This document shows positions 10,949-20,203 of a stretch of 64,000 nucleotides of DNA, in pieces. This DNA comes from Peribacillus alkalitolerans (GTDB taxonomy: Bacteria > Bacillota > Bacilli > Bacillales > DSM-1321), in assembly GCF_010882125.1 (NCBI RefSeq), contig NZ_JAAGVZ010000018.1, forward strand, positions 1-64,000, read 5' to 3'. The position numbers and the translations under genes are program-made. Every line of letters begins with the position of its first letter. Position 1 is the first letter of the stretch. The notes beneath the pieces were generated by a model. That model ran no database searches and was not told where the DNA came from. It saw only the letters and a program-made list of their open reading frames with translations.

Positions 10949-12406
10949 ATGAGCAGTGACATCCGTGTTCGATACGCACCGAGTCCAACTGGACATTTGC
11001 ATATCGGTAATGCCCGTACCGCGCTATTCAATTACTTGTTTGCCCGTAATTTTGGAGGCAAATTCATCATTCGAATTGAAGATACAGATAAAAAGAGGAA
11101 TATCGCAGGCGGCGAAGAAAGCCAGTTAAAATACCTAAAATGGTTGGGAATGGATTGGGATGAGAGTGTAGATAAGCCTGGTGAATACGGTCCTTATCGC
11201 CAATCTGAACGAAATGATATTTATGAACAATATTATAAAGAGCTTTTGGAAAAAGGTTCTGCATATAAGTGTTATTGTACGGAAGAGGAACTAGAAGCGG
11301 AGCGTGAAGCACAATCGGTCGATGGTGGCATGCCAATGTACTCCGGAAAATGCAGTCATCTAACGGATGATGACCGCGCTAGACTAGAAGCGGAAGGACG
11401 TCAACCAAGCATCCGCTTTGCTGTACCTGCTGGTAAGGTGTATGCCTTTGATGATATGGTGAAAGGCGAAGTATCTTTTGAATCCGATGGAATCGGTGAC
11501 CATGTCATTGTGAAGAAAGATGGTACACCTACTTATAATTTCGCAGTGACAGTGGATGACTATTTGATGAAAATTTCCCATGTGCTTCGTGGGGACGATC
11601 ATATTTCGAATACTCCAAAACAGTTGATGATTTATGAGGCATTCGGATGGGAGCCACCAATCTTTGGCCATATGACATTGATTGTGAATGAAAGCCGTAA
11701 AAAGTTAAGTAAACGTGATGAGTCTATCATTCAGTTTATTGAGCAATACGAGGAATTGGGGTACCTTCCTGAAGCCCTATTTAACTTCATTGGTTTGTTA
11801 GGATGGGCTCCAGGCGGTGAAGAAGAAATTTTCTCTAAAGAAGAGTTTATTCAAATCTTTGACGCAAAGCGTCTATCCAAATCTCCGGCATTGTTCGATA
11901 AGCAAAAGCTGACTTGGATGAACAACCAATATCTGAAACAATTGGATATTGAAAAGTTGGTAAAATTAACTCTTCCACAGCTTGTGAAGGCTGGTAGGGT
12001 TTCTGAAAATCTTTCTGAAGCAGAGCTTCAATGGGTGAAGGATCTATCGGTTCTTTATCAAGAAAAAATGAGCTACGGCGCTGAGATCGTTCCTTTGTCA
12101 GAGCTATTCTTCAAGGATGAAGTAGAGTTTGAAGAAGAAGCGATGGGAGTATTGGAAGAAGAGCAAGTGCCTGAAGTATTAACGGCATTTCTGCAAGAAG
12201 TGGAAGCGCTTGAGAGCTTTGAAGCTGAAGGAATTAAAAATGCGATGAAGGCTGTCCAAAAATCAACAGGTCAAAAAGGCAAAAAGCTGTTTATGCCAAT
12301 CCGTGTTGCGACAACCGGGCAAACTCATGGGCCAGATTTACCACAGGCAATCGCCCTTTTAGGAAAAGAAAAGATAAAAAATCGCGTTTTACGTATTTTA
12401 CATTAA
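10949..12406 (+). CDS. gltX: Glutamyl-tRNA synthetase
   Basis: The enzyme charges tRNA-Glu and, in Bacillus, also tRNA-Gln, whose glutamate is then amidated. The 485-residue class I synthetase has the HIGH-type motif [10 protein letters not shown] near residue 11, the KMSKS-type motif KLSKRDE in the middle, and a C-terminal helical anticodon-binding domain. CTTAGGAGG precedes the ATG. The promoter of the next unit lies inside the last codons of this gene. Confidence 0.97.
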   Translation: MSSDIRVRYAPSPTGHLHIGNARTALFNYLFARNFGGKFIIRIEDTDKKRNIAGGEESQLKYLKWLGMDWDESVDKPGEYGPYRQSERNDIYEQYYKELLEKGSAYKCYCTEEELEAEREAQSVDGGMPMYSGKCSHLTDDDRARLEAEGRQPSIRFAVPAGKVYAFDDMVKGEVSFESDGIGDHVIVKKDGTPTYNFAVTVDDYLMKISHVLRGDDHISNTPKQLMIYEAFGWEPPIFGHMTLIVNESRKKLSKRDESIIQFIEQYEELGYLPEALFNFIGLLGWAPGGEEEIFSKEEFIQIFDAKRLSKSPALFDKQKLTWMNNQYLKQLDIEKLVKLTLPQLVKAGRVSENLSEAELQWVKDLSVLYQEKMSYGAEIVPLSELFFKDEVEFEEEAMGVLEEEQVPEVLTAFLQEVEALESFEAEGIKNAMKAVQKSTGQKGKKLFMPIRVATTGQTHGPDLPQAIALLGKEKIKNRVLRILH

Positions 12407-12426
12407 CAAATCAATAAGAATATAAT
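12397..12426 (+). promoter_or_regulatory. Promoter of the cysE-cysS transcript
   Basis: A -35 TTTACA (12397-12402, inside the end of gltX), an 18-bp spacer and a perfect -10 TATAAT (12421-12426) would start RNA just before the T-box leader. Confidence 0.65.
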
Positions 12427-12435
12427 ATAGTAGTA

Positions 12436-12710
12436 AGTATCTATATATGTTTACGTAGATGGGGAGAAGTAAAAAGATGATGCTTTCAAGAGAGGACCAT
12501 CACCGGCTGAAAGTGGTCTAAGCCGCTCATGTTTTGAAATGCACCCCGGAGTTCCTTTTCTGAACGACTATTGGTCGCTAGGAAAAGGCGGAGCTATCCG
12601 TTATCGAGTTCAAGTTGGAATCCATGCGACTTTCAAAGGTCATGGATTCAATCAGAGTGGAACCGCGTACTATACGTCTCTGTCATATATGACAGAGGCG
12701 TTTTTTGTTT
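12436..12710 (+). promoter_or_regulatory. T-box riboswitch, cysteine specific
   Basis: The leader has the parts of a T-box element. Stem I contains the AGTA motif (in GAAGTAAAAAG) and the GGCTGAAAG distal loop region. A specifier candidate TGC (Cys) is at 12540-12542, and the T-box sequence AGAGTGGAACCGCG is at 12654-12667. A terminator has arms 12675-12684 and 12691-12700 with TTTTTT at 12701-12706. Uncharged tRNA-Cys should stabilise the antiterminator and allow reading into cysE and cysS. The Cys specifier fits both downstream genes. Confidence 0.93.
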
Positions 12711-12747
12711 TTAGAAAAATAAGGGTTACGGTTGGGAGGGGTAGACA

Positions 12748-13416
12748 TTGTTTAAAAAGTTGAAGGAAGACATAGAGGTTGTATTTGACCAAGACCCAGC
12801 AGCCAGAAGTTATTTAGAAGTCATTCTTACTTATTCAGGATTGCATGCGATATGGGCTCATCGTGTCGCGCATGGGTTTTTTAAACGGAAATGGTTTTTC
12901 CTTGCTAGGATTATATCTCAAATAAGCCGTTTCTTTACAGGGATTGAGATTCATCCAGGTGCAAAAATAGGCCGTCGCTTCTTTATTGATCATGGAATGG
13001 GGGTCGTCATAGGAGAAACGTGCGAGATTGGGGATAATGTTACGGTTTTTCAAGGAGTCACACTTGGTGGAACAGGAAAAGAAAAAGGAAAACGTCACCC
13101 TACGATTAAAGACAATGTCCTAATCGCTACAGGAGCTAAGGTGCTTGGATCCATTATTGTTGGGGAAAACTCTAAAATTGGAGCGGGTTCAGTAGTACTA
13201 AAGGAAGTACCTGCAAATTCTACGGTTGTAGGCATTCCTGGAAAAGTCGTCATCAAAGATGGGGTCAGGGTTGAGCGAGATTTAAACCATTGTGATTTAC
13301 CAGATCCAACGGGAGACCGTTTTAAAGCGTTAGAAGCTGAAATCCATCTGTTAAAACTGGAATTACAAATGCTTCAGAATCGAAAGGAGAAGGAATATGA
13401 GCATAAAAATATTTAA
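12748..13416 (+). CDS. cysE: Serine O-acetyltransferase
   Basis: CysE acetylates serine to O-acetylserine, the precursor of cysteine. The 222-residue protein has an N-terminal helical part and then left-handed beta-helix hexapeptide repeats ([40 protein letters not shown]). The start is TTG at 12748, placed by GGGAGGGG just upstream and by the [10 protein letters not shown] beginning. It follows the cysteine T-box and overlaps cysS by 20 bases. Confidence 0.95.
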   Translation: MFKKLKEDIEVVFDQDPAARSYLEVILTYSGLHAIWAHRVAHGFFKRKWFFLARIISQISRFFTGIEIHPGAKIGRRFFIDHGMGVVIGETCEIGDNVTVFQGVTLGGTGKEKGKRHPTIKDNVLIATGAKVLGSIIVGENSKIGAGSVVLKEVPANSTVVGIPGKVVIKDGVRVERDLNHCDLPDPTGDRFKALEAEIHLLKLELQMLQNRKEKEYEHKNI

Positions 13417-14797
13417 TACAATGACTCGCCAAAAAGAAGAGTTTGAACCACTTGAAGAAGGCAAGGTAAAAATGTATGTATGCGGACCGACAGTTTACAA
13501 CTTCATTCATATAGGAAATGCAAGACCACCTATTGTATTCGATACCGTTAGACGTTATTTAGAATATCGTGGTTATGACGTTCAGTACGTTTCAAATTTT
13601 ACAGATGTGGATGATAAATTAATCCGAGTGGCAAACGAATTGGGGTCAGATGTTCCGACGGTAGCCCAACGCTTTATTGATGCCTACTTTGAGGATGTAA
13701 CAGCACTAGGCTGCAATCGTGCAGATGTTCATCCGAGAGTCATGGAAAGTATGGATATCATCATTGAATTTATCGAAGCTTTGATTGAAAAAGGGTTTGC
13801 CTATGAGTCAGAAGGGGATGTATATTACAAGACTCGCCAATTTGAAGGATACGGGAAGCTCTCACACCAATCCATTGATGATTTAAGGGCGGGAGCTCGC
13901 ATTGAGGTGGGTGAGAAGAAGCAAGACGCTCTTGATTTTGCTCTTTGGAAAGCAGCGAAAGAAGGAGAAATCTATTGGGAAAGTCCATGGGGTAAAGGTC
14001 GCCCAGGCTGGCATATTGAATGCTCTGCAATGGCAAAGAAATATTTAGGGGACAGCATGGACATACACGCTGGGGGTCAAGACTTAGCCTTCCCTCATCA
14101 CGAAAATGAAATTGCTCAATCAGAGGCACTATCTGGTAAAGTCTTTTCGAAATATTGGATGCACAATGGATACATTAATATTGATAACGAGAAGATGTCA
14201 AAATCACTAGGGAATTTTGTATTGGTTCATGACATCATTAAAAAATATGACCCACAACTCCTACGATTTTTCATGCTATCGGTCCAATATAGGCACCCTA
14301 TCAATTATAGTGAAGAATTATTGGAGAACACCAAAACGGGACTTGAACGTTTAAAAACATCGTACCAAAACTTAAAACATCGATTAGAATCCTCTACGGA
14401 CTTATCCACTACAAATGAAGAGTGGTTAGGGAAAATCGAGCAGTTGCATCAGCAATTCATCGTGGAAATGGATGATGATTTCAATACAGCTAACGCGATT
14501 TCGGTCTTGTTCGATTTATCAAAACAAGCAAATCATTACTTGTTGGAGAAAAATACGCATCAAGAAGTCCTTAAAGCCTTTATAAAGGAATTTGAAACAT
14601 TGTTCACTGTGTTGGGATTAACGTTGACAGAGGAATCAGTGTTACTGGATGAAGAAATCGACCAGTTGATCCAAGAAAGAAACCAAGCAAGAAAAGACCG
14701 TAACTTCAGCCGTTCAGATGAAATCCGCGATCAGTTGAAAGAGATGAATATCATCTTGGAAGATACGCCGCAAGGTACTAGATGGAAAAGAGGGTAA
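13397..14797 (+). CDS. cysS: Cysteinyl-tRNA synthetase
   Basis: This 466-residue class I synthetase charges tRNA-Cys. It shows the zinc-ligand segment [10 protein letters not shown], the HIGH motif in [10 protein letters not shown], the [11 protein letters not shown] segment and the KMSKS motif in [10 protein letters not shown]. The C-terminal DALR-like helical part contains [21 protein letters not shown] inside the cysE end is its ribosome-binding site. The cysteine T-box thus controls both cysteine supply and cysteine charging. Confidence 0.97.
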   Translation: MSIKIFNTMTRQKEEFEPLEEGKVKMYVCGPTVYNFIHIGNARPPIVFDTVRRYLEYRGYDVQYVSNFTDVDDKLIRVANELGSDVPTVAQRFIDAYFEDVTALGCNRADVHPRVMESMDIIIEFIEALIEKGFAYESEGDVYYKTRQFEGYGKLSHQSIDDLRAGARIEVGEKKQDALDFALWKAAKEGEIYWESPWGKGRPGWHIECSAMAKKYLGDSMDIHAGGQDLAFPHHENEIAQSEALSGKVFSKYWMHNGYINIDNEKMSKSLGNFVLVHDIIKKYDPQLLRFFMLSVQYRHPINYSEELLENTKTGLERLKTSYQNLKHRLESSTDLSTTNEEWLGKIEQLHQQFIVEMDDDFNTANAISVLFDLSKQANHYLLEKNTHQEVLKAFIKEFETLFTVLGLTLTEESVLLDEEIDQLIQERNQARKDRNFSRSDEIRDQLKEMNIILEDTPQGTRWKRG

Positions 14798-14799
14798 GC

Positions 14800-15258
14800 A
14801 TGCAATTTGAAAACAAGATTAACCCGCTTTTACTTAATAGCTTAGCTCTTGCGTATATGGGGGATGCTGTATATGAAACATATATACGGCATTTCCTTGT
14901 ACAAAAGGGTGGTGTCAAACCTAACTTCCTACATAGGGAAGCGACAAGGTTTGTATCGGCGAAAGCCCAGAGCAAGGTCATTCATCACTTGATCGAAGAA
15001 AACGTATTGTCTGAAGAGGAGCTTGCAGTAGTCAAAAGAGGTCGTAATGCCAAATCGGGATCTGTGCCCAAAAATACGGACGTTCAAACGTACCGATATA
15101 GTACAGCATTCGAAGCATTGTTAGGATTTCTATTTTTATCAAGTCTTACTGTAAGGATGGAAGAAATCATTCATATGGCTATTCAATATATAGAAAATGA
15201 GAAAGGAGGAGTACAAAATGACCCAGGAAATCATCATGGGAAGAAACCCTGTTCTTGA
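14800..15258 (+). CDS. mrnC: Mini-ribonuclease III, 23S rRNA maturation
   Basis: Mini-III trims 23S rRNA precursors. It is an RNase III catalytic domain without a double-stranded-RNA-binding domain. The 152-residue product has [10 protein letters not shown] (acidic active-site helix), RGRNAKSG, and [17 protein letters not shown] chose ATG 14800, which follows AGAGGG and directly abuts the cysS stop; an ATG at 14782 inside cysS has a poorer ribosome-binding site. The 3' end overlaps rlmB by 41 bases. Confidence 0.93.
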   Translation: MQFENKINPLLLNSLALAYMGDAVYETYIRHFLVQKGGVKPNFLHREATRFVSAKAQSKVIHHLIEENVLSEEELAVVKRGRNAKSGSVPKNTDVQTYRYSTAFEALLGFLFLSSLTVRMEEIIHMAIQYIENEKGGVQNDPGNHHGKKPCS

Positions 15259-15961
15259 AGCTTTGAAATCTGAGCGGGACATTAATAAAATCATGATTGC
15301 AGAAGGTTCACAAAAAGGATCCATGCAACAAATCATTGCGATTGCTAACGAAAGAAAGGTATTCCTTCAATTCGTACCTAAAAAGAAAATTGATCAAATG
15401 GTGGAAGGAAATCACCAAGGGGTCATCGCACAAGTGGCAGCTTATCAGTATGCGGAACTAGATGATTTGTTTGCAGTAGCAACTAAACGGAATGAAGCTC
15501 CATTCTTTTTAATCTTGGACGAGCTGGAAGATCCTCATAACCTTGGTTCCATTATGAGAACAGCCGATGCCACAGGTGCACATGGCATCATTATTCCAAA
15601 ACGGAGAGCAGTTGGCCTGACTTCCACTGTTGCAAAGGCTTCAACGGGAGCGATTGAATATATCCCTGTAGCGAGAGTAACCAATTTATCCAGAACAGTT
15701 GAAGAACTGAAAGACCGTGGCCTTTGGATTGTAGGTACAGATGCTAAAGGCAGCGACGACTACAGAAACTTGGATGGAAATATGCCAATCGGAATCATCA
15801 TTGGAAGTGAAGGGAAGGGCATGAGCCGTATTCTAAAAGAAAAATGTGACTTCTTGATTCACATGCCAATGGTGGGGAAAGTTACATCTTTAAATGCTTC
15901 TGTAGCGGCTGGCTTACTTATGTATGAGGTCTATCGTAAAAGAAAACCACTAGGGAATTAA
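15218..15961 (+). CDS. rlmB: RlmB/TrmH family SPOUT rRNA 2'-O-methyltransferase
   Basis: A SpoU-family enzyme of 247 residues, predicted to methylate a ribose in 23S rRNA. It has an N-terminal substrate-binding domain and the knotted SPOUT domain with motifs [24 protein letters not shown] and [13 protein letters not shown]. The ATG at 15218 follows AAAGGAGG; an ATG at 15197 would place that Shine-Dalgarno inside the gene. The exact target nucleotide cannot be read from the sequence. Confidence 0.93.
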   Translation: MTQEIIMGRNPVLEALKSERDINKIMIAEGSQKGSMQQIIAIANERKVFLQFVPKKKIDQMVEGNHQGVIAQVAAYQYAELDDLFAVATKRNEAPFFLILDELEDPHNLGSIMRTADATGAHGIIIPKRRAVGLTSTVAKASTGAIEYIPVARVTNLSRTVEELKDRGLWIVGTDAKGSDDYRNLDGNMPIGIIIGSEGKGMSRILKEKCDFLIHMPMVGKVTSLNASVAAGLLMYEVYRKRKPLGN

Positions 15962-15963
15962 TC

Positions 15964-16476
15964 ATGAATAACGTCCTATTGGTAGATGGTTACAATATGA
16001 TAGGAGCATGGCCACAGCTTCGAGATTTAAGAGATAAAGATCTAGCGGAAGCAAGGGATAAGCTAGTCGAAATAATGGCGGAATACCAAGCATTTACTGG
16101 ATTCAGAGTTCTTGTCATCTTTGATGCCCACTTTGTCCAGGGACTTGAAAGGAAGTATAAAAACTACAAGGTTGAAGTCATTTTCACAAAAGAAAATGAG
16201 ACAGCCGATGAACGAATCGAAAAGCTTGCCATTGAGTTAAATAACATCAAGACCCAAGTCCATGTGGCAACCTCTGATTTTACTGAACAATGGGCGATTT
16301 TTGGGCAAGGAGCGCTGCGCAAGTCTGCGAGAGAACTATTAATAGAATGCCAACTCATCCATAAAGAAATAGAAAAAACGGTAAAAATCGAAACTATTCA
16401 AAAACCAGTATCTAAGATCCCCCTTACTGATGAAGTTGCAGAAATTTTCGAAAAATGGCGTCGAGGGAAACTTTGA
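15964..16476 (+). CDS. rae1: Rae1 (YacP), ribosome-dependent mRNA endonuclease
   Basis: The 170-residue NYN/PIN-like protein belongs to the YacP family, shown in B. subtilis to cut mRNA in the ribosomal A site. Acidic active-site candidates are D8 in LLVDGYNMIG, the DAH segment, and D in TADERIEKLA. It starts two bases after the rlmB stop and closes this operon; the sigH promoter begins within a few bases of its end. Confidence 0.93.
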   Translation: MNNVLLVDGYNMIGAWPQLRDLRDKDLAEARDKLVEIMAEYQAFTGFRVLVIFDAHFVQGLERKYKNYKVEVIFTKENETADERIEKLAIELNNIKTQVHVATSDFTEQWAIFGQGALRKSARELLIECQLIHKEIEKTVKIETIQKPVSKIPLTDEVAEIFEKWRRGKL

Positions 16477-16480
16477 GTGG

Positions 16481-16510
16481 TTGACTTCCGAAAATTCACT
16501 ACTGTATAAT
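16481..16510 (+). promoter_or_regulatory. Promoter of sigH
   Basis: -35 TTGACT (16481-16486), an 18-bp spacer and a perfect -10 TATAAT (16505-16510) stand between rae1 and sigH. Confidence 0.85.
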
Positions 16511-16545
16511 AATTCTAACTATTGTTTTCGGGCGGGGGGATAGGT

Positions 16546-17196
16546 ATGATTGCAGAGGTTGGAAACAAAGTTAGTGACAGGTATTCACAGCTCGAAGATG
16601 ATGCGCTTGTGGAACTAGTGCACAATGGTGAAAGTGAAGCTTTAGACTACTTGATACATAAGTATAGGAATTTCGTTCGTGCTAAAGCCCGTACCTATTT
16701 TCTTATAGGTGCCGATAAAGAGGATATCGTTCAAGAAGGCATGATTGGCTTATATAAAGCAATCAGGGATTTTAAAGAGGACAAGCTTACCTCATTTAAA
16801 GCCTTCGCTGAGCTTTGTATTACTAGACAAATTATTACTGCAATCAAAACCGCTACACGTCAAAAACATATACCTTTGAATTCTTATGTATCACTGGATA
16901 AGCCCATATATGATGAAGAGTCAGATCGAACCTTGCTGGACGTCATATCAGGTGCCAAGGTGATGGATCCTGAAGAGTTAATCATTAATCAAGAAGAGTT
17001 CGATGACATTGAGCTGAAGATGGCTGAGCTATTAAGCGACCTAGAACGGAAGGTACTGGCTTTATACCTAGATGGCCAATCCTATCAAGAGATTTCTGAA
17101 GAACTCAACCGTCATGTCAAATCAATTGATAACGCCTTACAACGAGTTAAGAGGAAACTGGAACGTTATTTAGAGGTGCGCGAAATCTCTTTATAA
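16546..17196 (+). CDS. sigH: RNA polymerase sigma-H factor (Spo0H)
   Basis: Sigma-H directs early stationary-phase, competence and sporulation-entry transcription. The 216-residue sigma-70-family protein has region 2 (GADKEDIVQEGMIGLYKAIRDF and FKAFAELCITRQIITAIKTA, for core binding and -10 recognition) and region 4 (LSDLERKVLALYLDG, YQEISEELNRHVKSIDNAL). The ATG at 16546 follows GGGGGGATA; an in-frame TTG 24 bases upstream is less likely. It has its own strong vegetative-type promoter. Confidence 0.96.
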   Translation: MIAEVGNKVSDRYSQLEDDALVELVHNGESEALDYLIHKYRNFVRAKARTYFLIGADKEDIVQEGMIGLYKAIRDFKEDKLTSFKAFAELCITRQIITAIKTATRQKHIPLNSYVSLDKPIYDEESDRTLLDVISGAKVMDPEELIINQEEFDDIELKMAELLSDLERKVLALYLDGQSYQEISEELNRHVKSIDNALQRVKRKLERYLEVREISL

Positions 17197-17242
17197 TTGA
17201 ACACCTTTAATATCATAAAGACTTATTCGAATGGTTGGACAA

Positions 17243-17274
17243 TGGATCAGGTCCGATTTATTTCCTGACATCCA
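17243..17274 (+). terminator. Inverted repeat after sigH, possible terminator
   Basis: TGGATCAGG (17243-17251) pairs with CCTG-AC-ATCCA (17264-17274), with a two-base bulge. No clean T run follows directly, although TCTTTCTTTT occurs at 17291-17300. It may end sigH transcription. Confidence 0.35.
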
Positions 17275-17335
17275 ATGGGGTTCGAGTGGGTCTTTCTTTT
17301 CGATTTCCTTTGTTGGAATGTAAATAAATGAGCGA

Positions 17336-17364
17336 TTGACATTAAAAGACAGCCATGGTACAGT
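17336..17364 (+). promoter_or_regulatory. Promoter of rpmG-secE
   Basis: -35 TTGACA (17336-17341), a 17-bp spacer, and TACAGT (17359-17364) preceded by TGG form a consensus -35 with an extended -10. Confidence 0.8.
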
Positions 17365-17403
17365 TTTATGGACATAAAAGAATCATTAAGCAGGTGTTGA
17401 AAC

Positions 17404-17553
17404 ATGCGATCTAAAGTCATTCTAGCTTGTGCTGAATGCGGATCAAGGAACTATACGACGGAGAGCACCAGTGCATCTAAATCGGAACGTTTCGAAATAA
17501 AGAAACATTGCAAAACTTGCAATGCTCATACACTTCATAAAGAAACCAAATAG
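17404..17553 (+). CDS. rpmG: Ribosomal protein bL33, zinc-binding form
   Basis: A 49-codon gene beginning [17 protein letters not shown] and ending HKETK. It is a large-subunit protein near the E site. Two CxxC pairs (C9/C12 and C36/C39) mark the zinc-containing variant; Bacillus genomes usually also hold zinc-free paralogues induced under zinc starvation. The ribosome-binding site (CAGGTG) is modest. The secE gene follows 57 bases later on the same transcript. Confidence 0.95.
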   Translation: MRSKVILACAECGSRNYTTESTSASKSERFEIKKHCKTCNAHTLHKETK

Positions 17554-17610
17554 TGATTTACTAGAATTTGGAATAATAGATGCATTCATTGAGGGTTGGA
17601 GGTTACGAAC

Positions 17611-17790
17611 ATGCAACGCATTACTGAGTTTTTCCGCGGCGTCGTACGTGAAATGAAAAAAGTAAGCTGGCCAAAGCGTCAAGAGCTTACTAAATATACA
17701 ATCACTGTACTTGCGACTGTGGTTATCATGGCATTGTTCTTTACTGTTGTTGATCTGGGCATTTCTGAACTTATTCGTTTGATTCCATAA
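17611..17790 (+). CDS. secE: SecE, preprotein translocase subunit
   Basis: The 59-residue single-span protein clamps SecY in the translocon. The amphipathic segment MKKVSWPKRQELTKYT precedes one membrane helix (VLATVVIMALFFTVVDLGI). ATG 17611 is preceded by GGAGG at 17598-17602; the upstream in-frame start would include that site. Its partner secY is in the spc operon of this same window. Confidence 0.96.
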   Translation: MQRITEFFRGVVREMKKVSWPKRQELTKYTITVLATVVIMALFFTVVDLGISELIRLIP

Positions 17791-17870
17791 ATAATATTCT
17801 GCAATTAATATGAATAAGGTATTCGAAAAAAAGTCATAATAGTGATAGAATAATATTTAACTCAAAAAAG

Positions 17871-17889
17871 CCCGTTATACGGGTTTTTT
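17871..17889 (+). terminator. Small terminator between secE and nusG
   Basis: CCCGT-TAT-ACGGG (17871-17883) is followed by TTTTTT and preceded by AAAAAAG. The short stem with a good T run could end or attenuate transcription from the rpmG promoter before nusG. Confidence 0.7.
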
Positions 17890-17962
17890 ATTTGTTTAAA
17901 AAACTTAATGAGAATAGTATCAATATCAATAAGGTTAACGAACTAGATCATACACAGCCTAA

Positions 17963-17971
17963 TGATAGAAT
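17963..17971 (+). promoter_or_regulatory. Extended -10 promoter of nusG
   Basis: TGATAGAAT is a TGN-extended -10 (TAGAAT 17966-17971) without a clear -35, downstream of the secE terminator. It would give nusG its own transcript with a short leader. Confidence 0.5.
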
Positions 17972-17979
17972 ACAAGGCA

Positions 17980-18009
17980 GGGAGGGAAGGACATTACGTC
18001 CTATAATTC
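17980..18009 (+). promoter_or_regulatory. Distant Shine-Dalgarno with intervening hairpin at nusG
   Basis: The only strong Shine-Dalgarno (GGGAGGG, 17980-17986) is 23 bases from the nusG ATG. Between them GGAC (17989-17992) and GTCC (17998-18001) can pair around an ATTAC loop. Folding would shorten the effective spacing to about 10. An in-frame TAA at 18004 rules out an earlier start. Confidence 0.5.
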
Positions 18010-18543
18010 ATGGAAAAAAATTGGTATGTCGTTCACACTTACTCTGGATATGAGAATAAGGTAAAAGCCAATCTAGAAAAACGTGTGGAATCAATGGCGA
18101 TGCAAGATAAAATCTTCCGTGTGGTAGTTCCAGAGGAAGAGGAAACCGATATCAAAAACGGTAAGAAAAAAGTAGTGAAAAAGAAAGTGTTCCCAGGTTA
18201 TGTGCTTGTTGAAATCATCATGACCGATGATTCTTGGTATGTAGTTCGTAATACTCCTGGGGTGACAGGTTTTGTTGGTTCTGCAGGTTCTGGTTCTAAG
18301 CCTACTCCACTTCTTCCAGAAGAGGTTCAAATGATCCTTAAGCGTATGGGCATGGAAGAAAGAAGAATTGAAGTTAACTTCGAACTAGGGGAGACTGTCA
18401 AAGTGAACCAAGGTCCGTTTGCTAACTTCACAGGTACAATTGAGGAGTTGGACAAAGACAAAGCGAAGTTGAAAGTCATGGTTGATATGTTCGGCCGTGA
18501 CACTAAAGTAGAGCTAGACTTTGACCAGGTGGAAAAATTATAA
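18010..18543 (+). CDS. nusG: Transcription factor NusG
   Basis: NusG binds the RNA polymerase clamp and affects pausing and termination. The 177-residue protein has the NGN domain (NWYVVHTYSGYENKVKANLE at the start, KKKVFPGYVLVEI) and a C-terminal KOW domain (VKVNQGPFANFTGTIEELD). The ATG at 18010 is forced by an upstream in-frame stop. Its ribosome-binding site is unusually far away (see the separate entry). Confidence 0.97.
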   Translation: MEKNWYVVHTYSGYENKVKANLEKRVESMAMQDKIFRVVVPEEEETDIKNGKKKVVKKKVFPGYVLVEIIMTDDSWYVVRNTPGVTGFVGSAGSGSKPTPLLPEEVQMILKRMGMEERRIEVNFELGETVKVNQGPFANFTGTIEELDKDKAKLKVMVDMFGRDTKVELDFDQVEKL

Positions 18544-18554
18544 TCCAAAAAAAC

Positions 18555-18583
18555 TTGAAATGCATTTGAAAAAGTGGTAATAT
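18555..18583 (+). promoter_or_regulatory. Promoter of rplK-rplA
   Basis: -35 TTGAAA (18555-18560), a 17-bp spacer, and extended -10 TGG-TAATAT (18575-18583). The 130-base leader that follows holds a 6-bp inverted repeat, GGTAAT-GCCCCT-ATTACC, near 18672-18689. Confidence 0.8.
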
Positions 18584-18718
18584 TTCATAGGTCAGTATGT
18601 CTCGTTCTAGAGACCTGAACAAATTGTTTAGTTCTTTATTTTTTTATATAAAGAATGTGAAGAGTGGGAGGGGTAATGCCCCTATTACCACATCACGGAC
18701 TATAAGGAGGTGTGTCTC

Positions 18719-19144
18719 GTGGCTAAAAAAGTTATTAAGCTTGTAAAACTTCAAATTCCTGCAGGTAAGGCTAATCCAGCTCCACCGGTTGGTCCTGCTT
18801 TAGGTCAAGCTGGTGTTAACATCATGGGCTTCTGTAAAGAGTTCAACGCTCGTACAGCAGAACAAGCTGGTCTGATTATCCCTGTTGAAATCACGGTATT
18901 CGAAGACCGTTCATTTACATTCATTACGAAAACTCCACCTGCTGCTGTTCTTCTTAAGAAAGCTGCTGGTATCGAGTCTGGTTCTGGTGAACCAAATCGT
19001 AAAAAAGTTGCAACAGTCAAGCGTGACAAGGTACGTGAGATTGCTGAAACTAAAATGCCTGATCTAAACGCTGCAAACGTTGAGTCTGCAATGCGTATGG
19101 TTGAAGGTACTGCACGAAGCATGGGTATCATCATTGAAGATTAA
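18719..19144 (+). CDS. rplK: Ribosomal protein uL11
   Basis: L11 (141 aa) forms the GTPase-associated stalk base and the thiostrepton site with 23S rRNA. The proline-rich N-terminal domain ([19 protein letters not shown]) and the RNA-binding C-terminal domain are complete. The start is GTG at 18719 with AAGGAGGTG seven bases upstream, giving [11 protein letters not shown]; a nine-base-longer reading would include the ribosome-binding region. Confidence 0.97.
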   Translation: MAKKVIKLVKLQIPAGKANPAPPVGPALGQAGVNIMGFCKEFNARTAEQAGLIIPVEITVFEDRSFTFITKTPPAAVLLKKAAGIESGSGEPNRKKVATVKRDKVREIAETKMPDLNAANVESAMRMVEGTARSMGIIIED

Positions 19145-19174
19145 TCCATGTAATTGATTGATGTTTGCTACGGG

Positions 19175-19205
19175 GGTTGCGATGTTGAAATGATTACTCG
19201 CAACC
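19175..19205 (+). other. 8-bp inverted repeat between rplK and rplA
   Basis: GGTTGCGA (19175-19182) and TCGCAACC (19198-19205) are perfectly complementary around a 15-base loop, upstream of the rplA ribosome-binding site. There is no T run. It could be a processing site or an L1-binding regulatory hairpin; the sequence alone cannot tell. Confidence 0.4.
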
Positions 19206-19257
19206 TTTATTCGTGGGAGGTTATTCCGTTAAAACCACATATTAGGAGGAAATTTTC

Positions 19258-19959
19258 ATGGCTAAAAAAGGTAAAAAATATCTTGAAGCTACAAAGCTTG
19301 TAGATACTCAAAAAACTTACCCTGTAACTGAAGCTGTAGAGCTTGCTAAAAAAGCTAACTTCGCTAAGTTTGATGCTACTGTAGAAGTTGCATTCCGTTT
19401 AGGCGTAGACCCTAAGAAAGCTGATCAACAAATCCGTGGAGCAGTTGTACTTCCAAATGGAACTGGTAAAACTCAACGTGTATTAGTATTCGCTAAGGGT
19501 GAAAAAGCTAAAGAAGCAGAAGCTACTGGTGCAGACTATGTAGGTGATTCTGACTACATCACTAAGATCCAACAAGGTTGGTTCGATTTCGATGTAATCG
19601 TTGCAACTCCAGACATGATGGGTGAAGTTGGTAAACTTGGTCGTGTATTAGGACCAAAAGGTTTAATGCCAAATCCTAAAACTGGAACAGTTACATTTGA
19701 TGTTACTAAAGCTGTGAACGAAATCAAAGCTGGTAAAGTTGAATACCGTGTTGACAAAACTGGAAACATCCATGTTCCAATCGGTAAAGTTTCTTTCGAA
19801 GACAATAAGCTAGTTGAGAACTTCACAACTATTTTTGATACATTATTAAAAGTTAAGCCTGCGGCTGCAAAAGGTACTTACATGAAGAACATCACTGTAA
19901 CTACTACAATGGGCCCTGGTGTGAAAGTTGATGCTTCTACTTTCACAGCTGTAAAATAA
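19258..19959 (+). CDS. rplA: Ribosomal protein uL1
   Basis: L1 (233 aa) makes the mobile stalk by the E site and binds 23S rRNA. The family block [15 protein letters not shown] is present, as is [21 protein letters not shown] near residue 50. AGGAGGAAA precedes the ATG. It is cotranscribed with rplK, while the following rplJ has its own consensus promoter. Confidence 0.98.
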   Translation: MAKKGKKYLEATKLVDTQKTYPVTEAVELAKKANFAKFDATVEVAFRLGVDPKKADQQIRGAVVLPNGTGKTQRVLVFAKGEKAKEAEATGADYVGDSDYITKIQQGWFDFDVIVATPDMMGEVGKLGRVLGPKGLMPNPKTGTVTFDVTKAVNEIKAGKVEYRVDKTGNIHVPIGKVSFEDNKLVENFTTIFDTLLKVKPAAAKGTYMKNITVTTTMGPGVKVDASTFTAVK

Positions 19960-19970
19960 TTAACAAATTG

Positions 19971-19999
19971 TTGACAAGCTAAAACATGTTAGTTATAAT
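19971..19999 (+). promoter_or_regulatory. Consensus promoter of rplJ-rplL
   Basis: TTGACA (19971-19976), exactly 17 bp, then TATAAT (19994-19999): a perfect vegetative promoter, as expected for a heavily expressed ribosomal operon. Confidence 0.93.
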
Positions 20000-20029
20000 G
20001 TGTTTTGTTGTTATAAATATGAATACCAT

Positions 20030-20157
20030 TTGTACCGTAGACAGTAGGTGCCTAGTGCTTAATATCCTACCGAGGTAATTTCGATATATATAGTTATTGA
20101 ACTATGTTTTGGAATTAACTGCCCTCATGTCTAATGTTTGATATGAGGGCTTTCTAA
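20030..20157 (+). promoter_or_regulatory. L10 leader (autoregulatory) with terminator
   Basis: The leader carries ACCGTAGACAGTAGGTGCC (20034-20052) and CCTACCGAGG (20067-20076), hallmarks of the L10-L12 binding leader in Firmicutes. A terminator-type hairpin follows: GCCCTCAT (20121-20128) / ATGAGGGC (20143-20150), then TTTCT. Excess L10-L12 complex is expected to bind the leader and reduce rplJ-rplL expression. Confidence 0.88.
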
Positions 20158-20203
20158 TGTGCGGTATAAATGTGTTTCAAGCAAATCTACAGGAGGTGTA
20201 AAT

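Noticed and set aside
12539-12763. 74-codon ORF before cysE
   Set aside because: It coincides with the cysteine T-box leader and its terminator.
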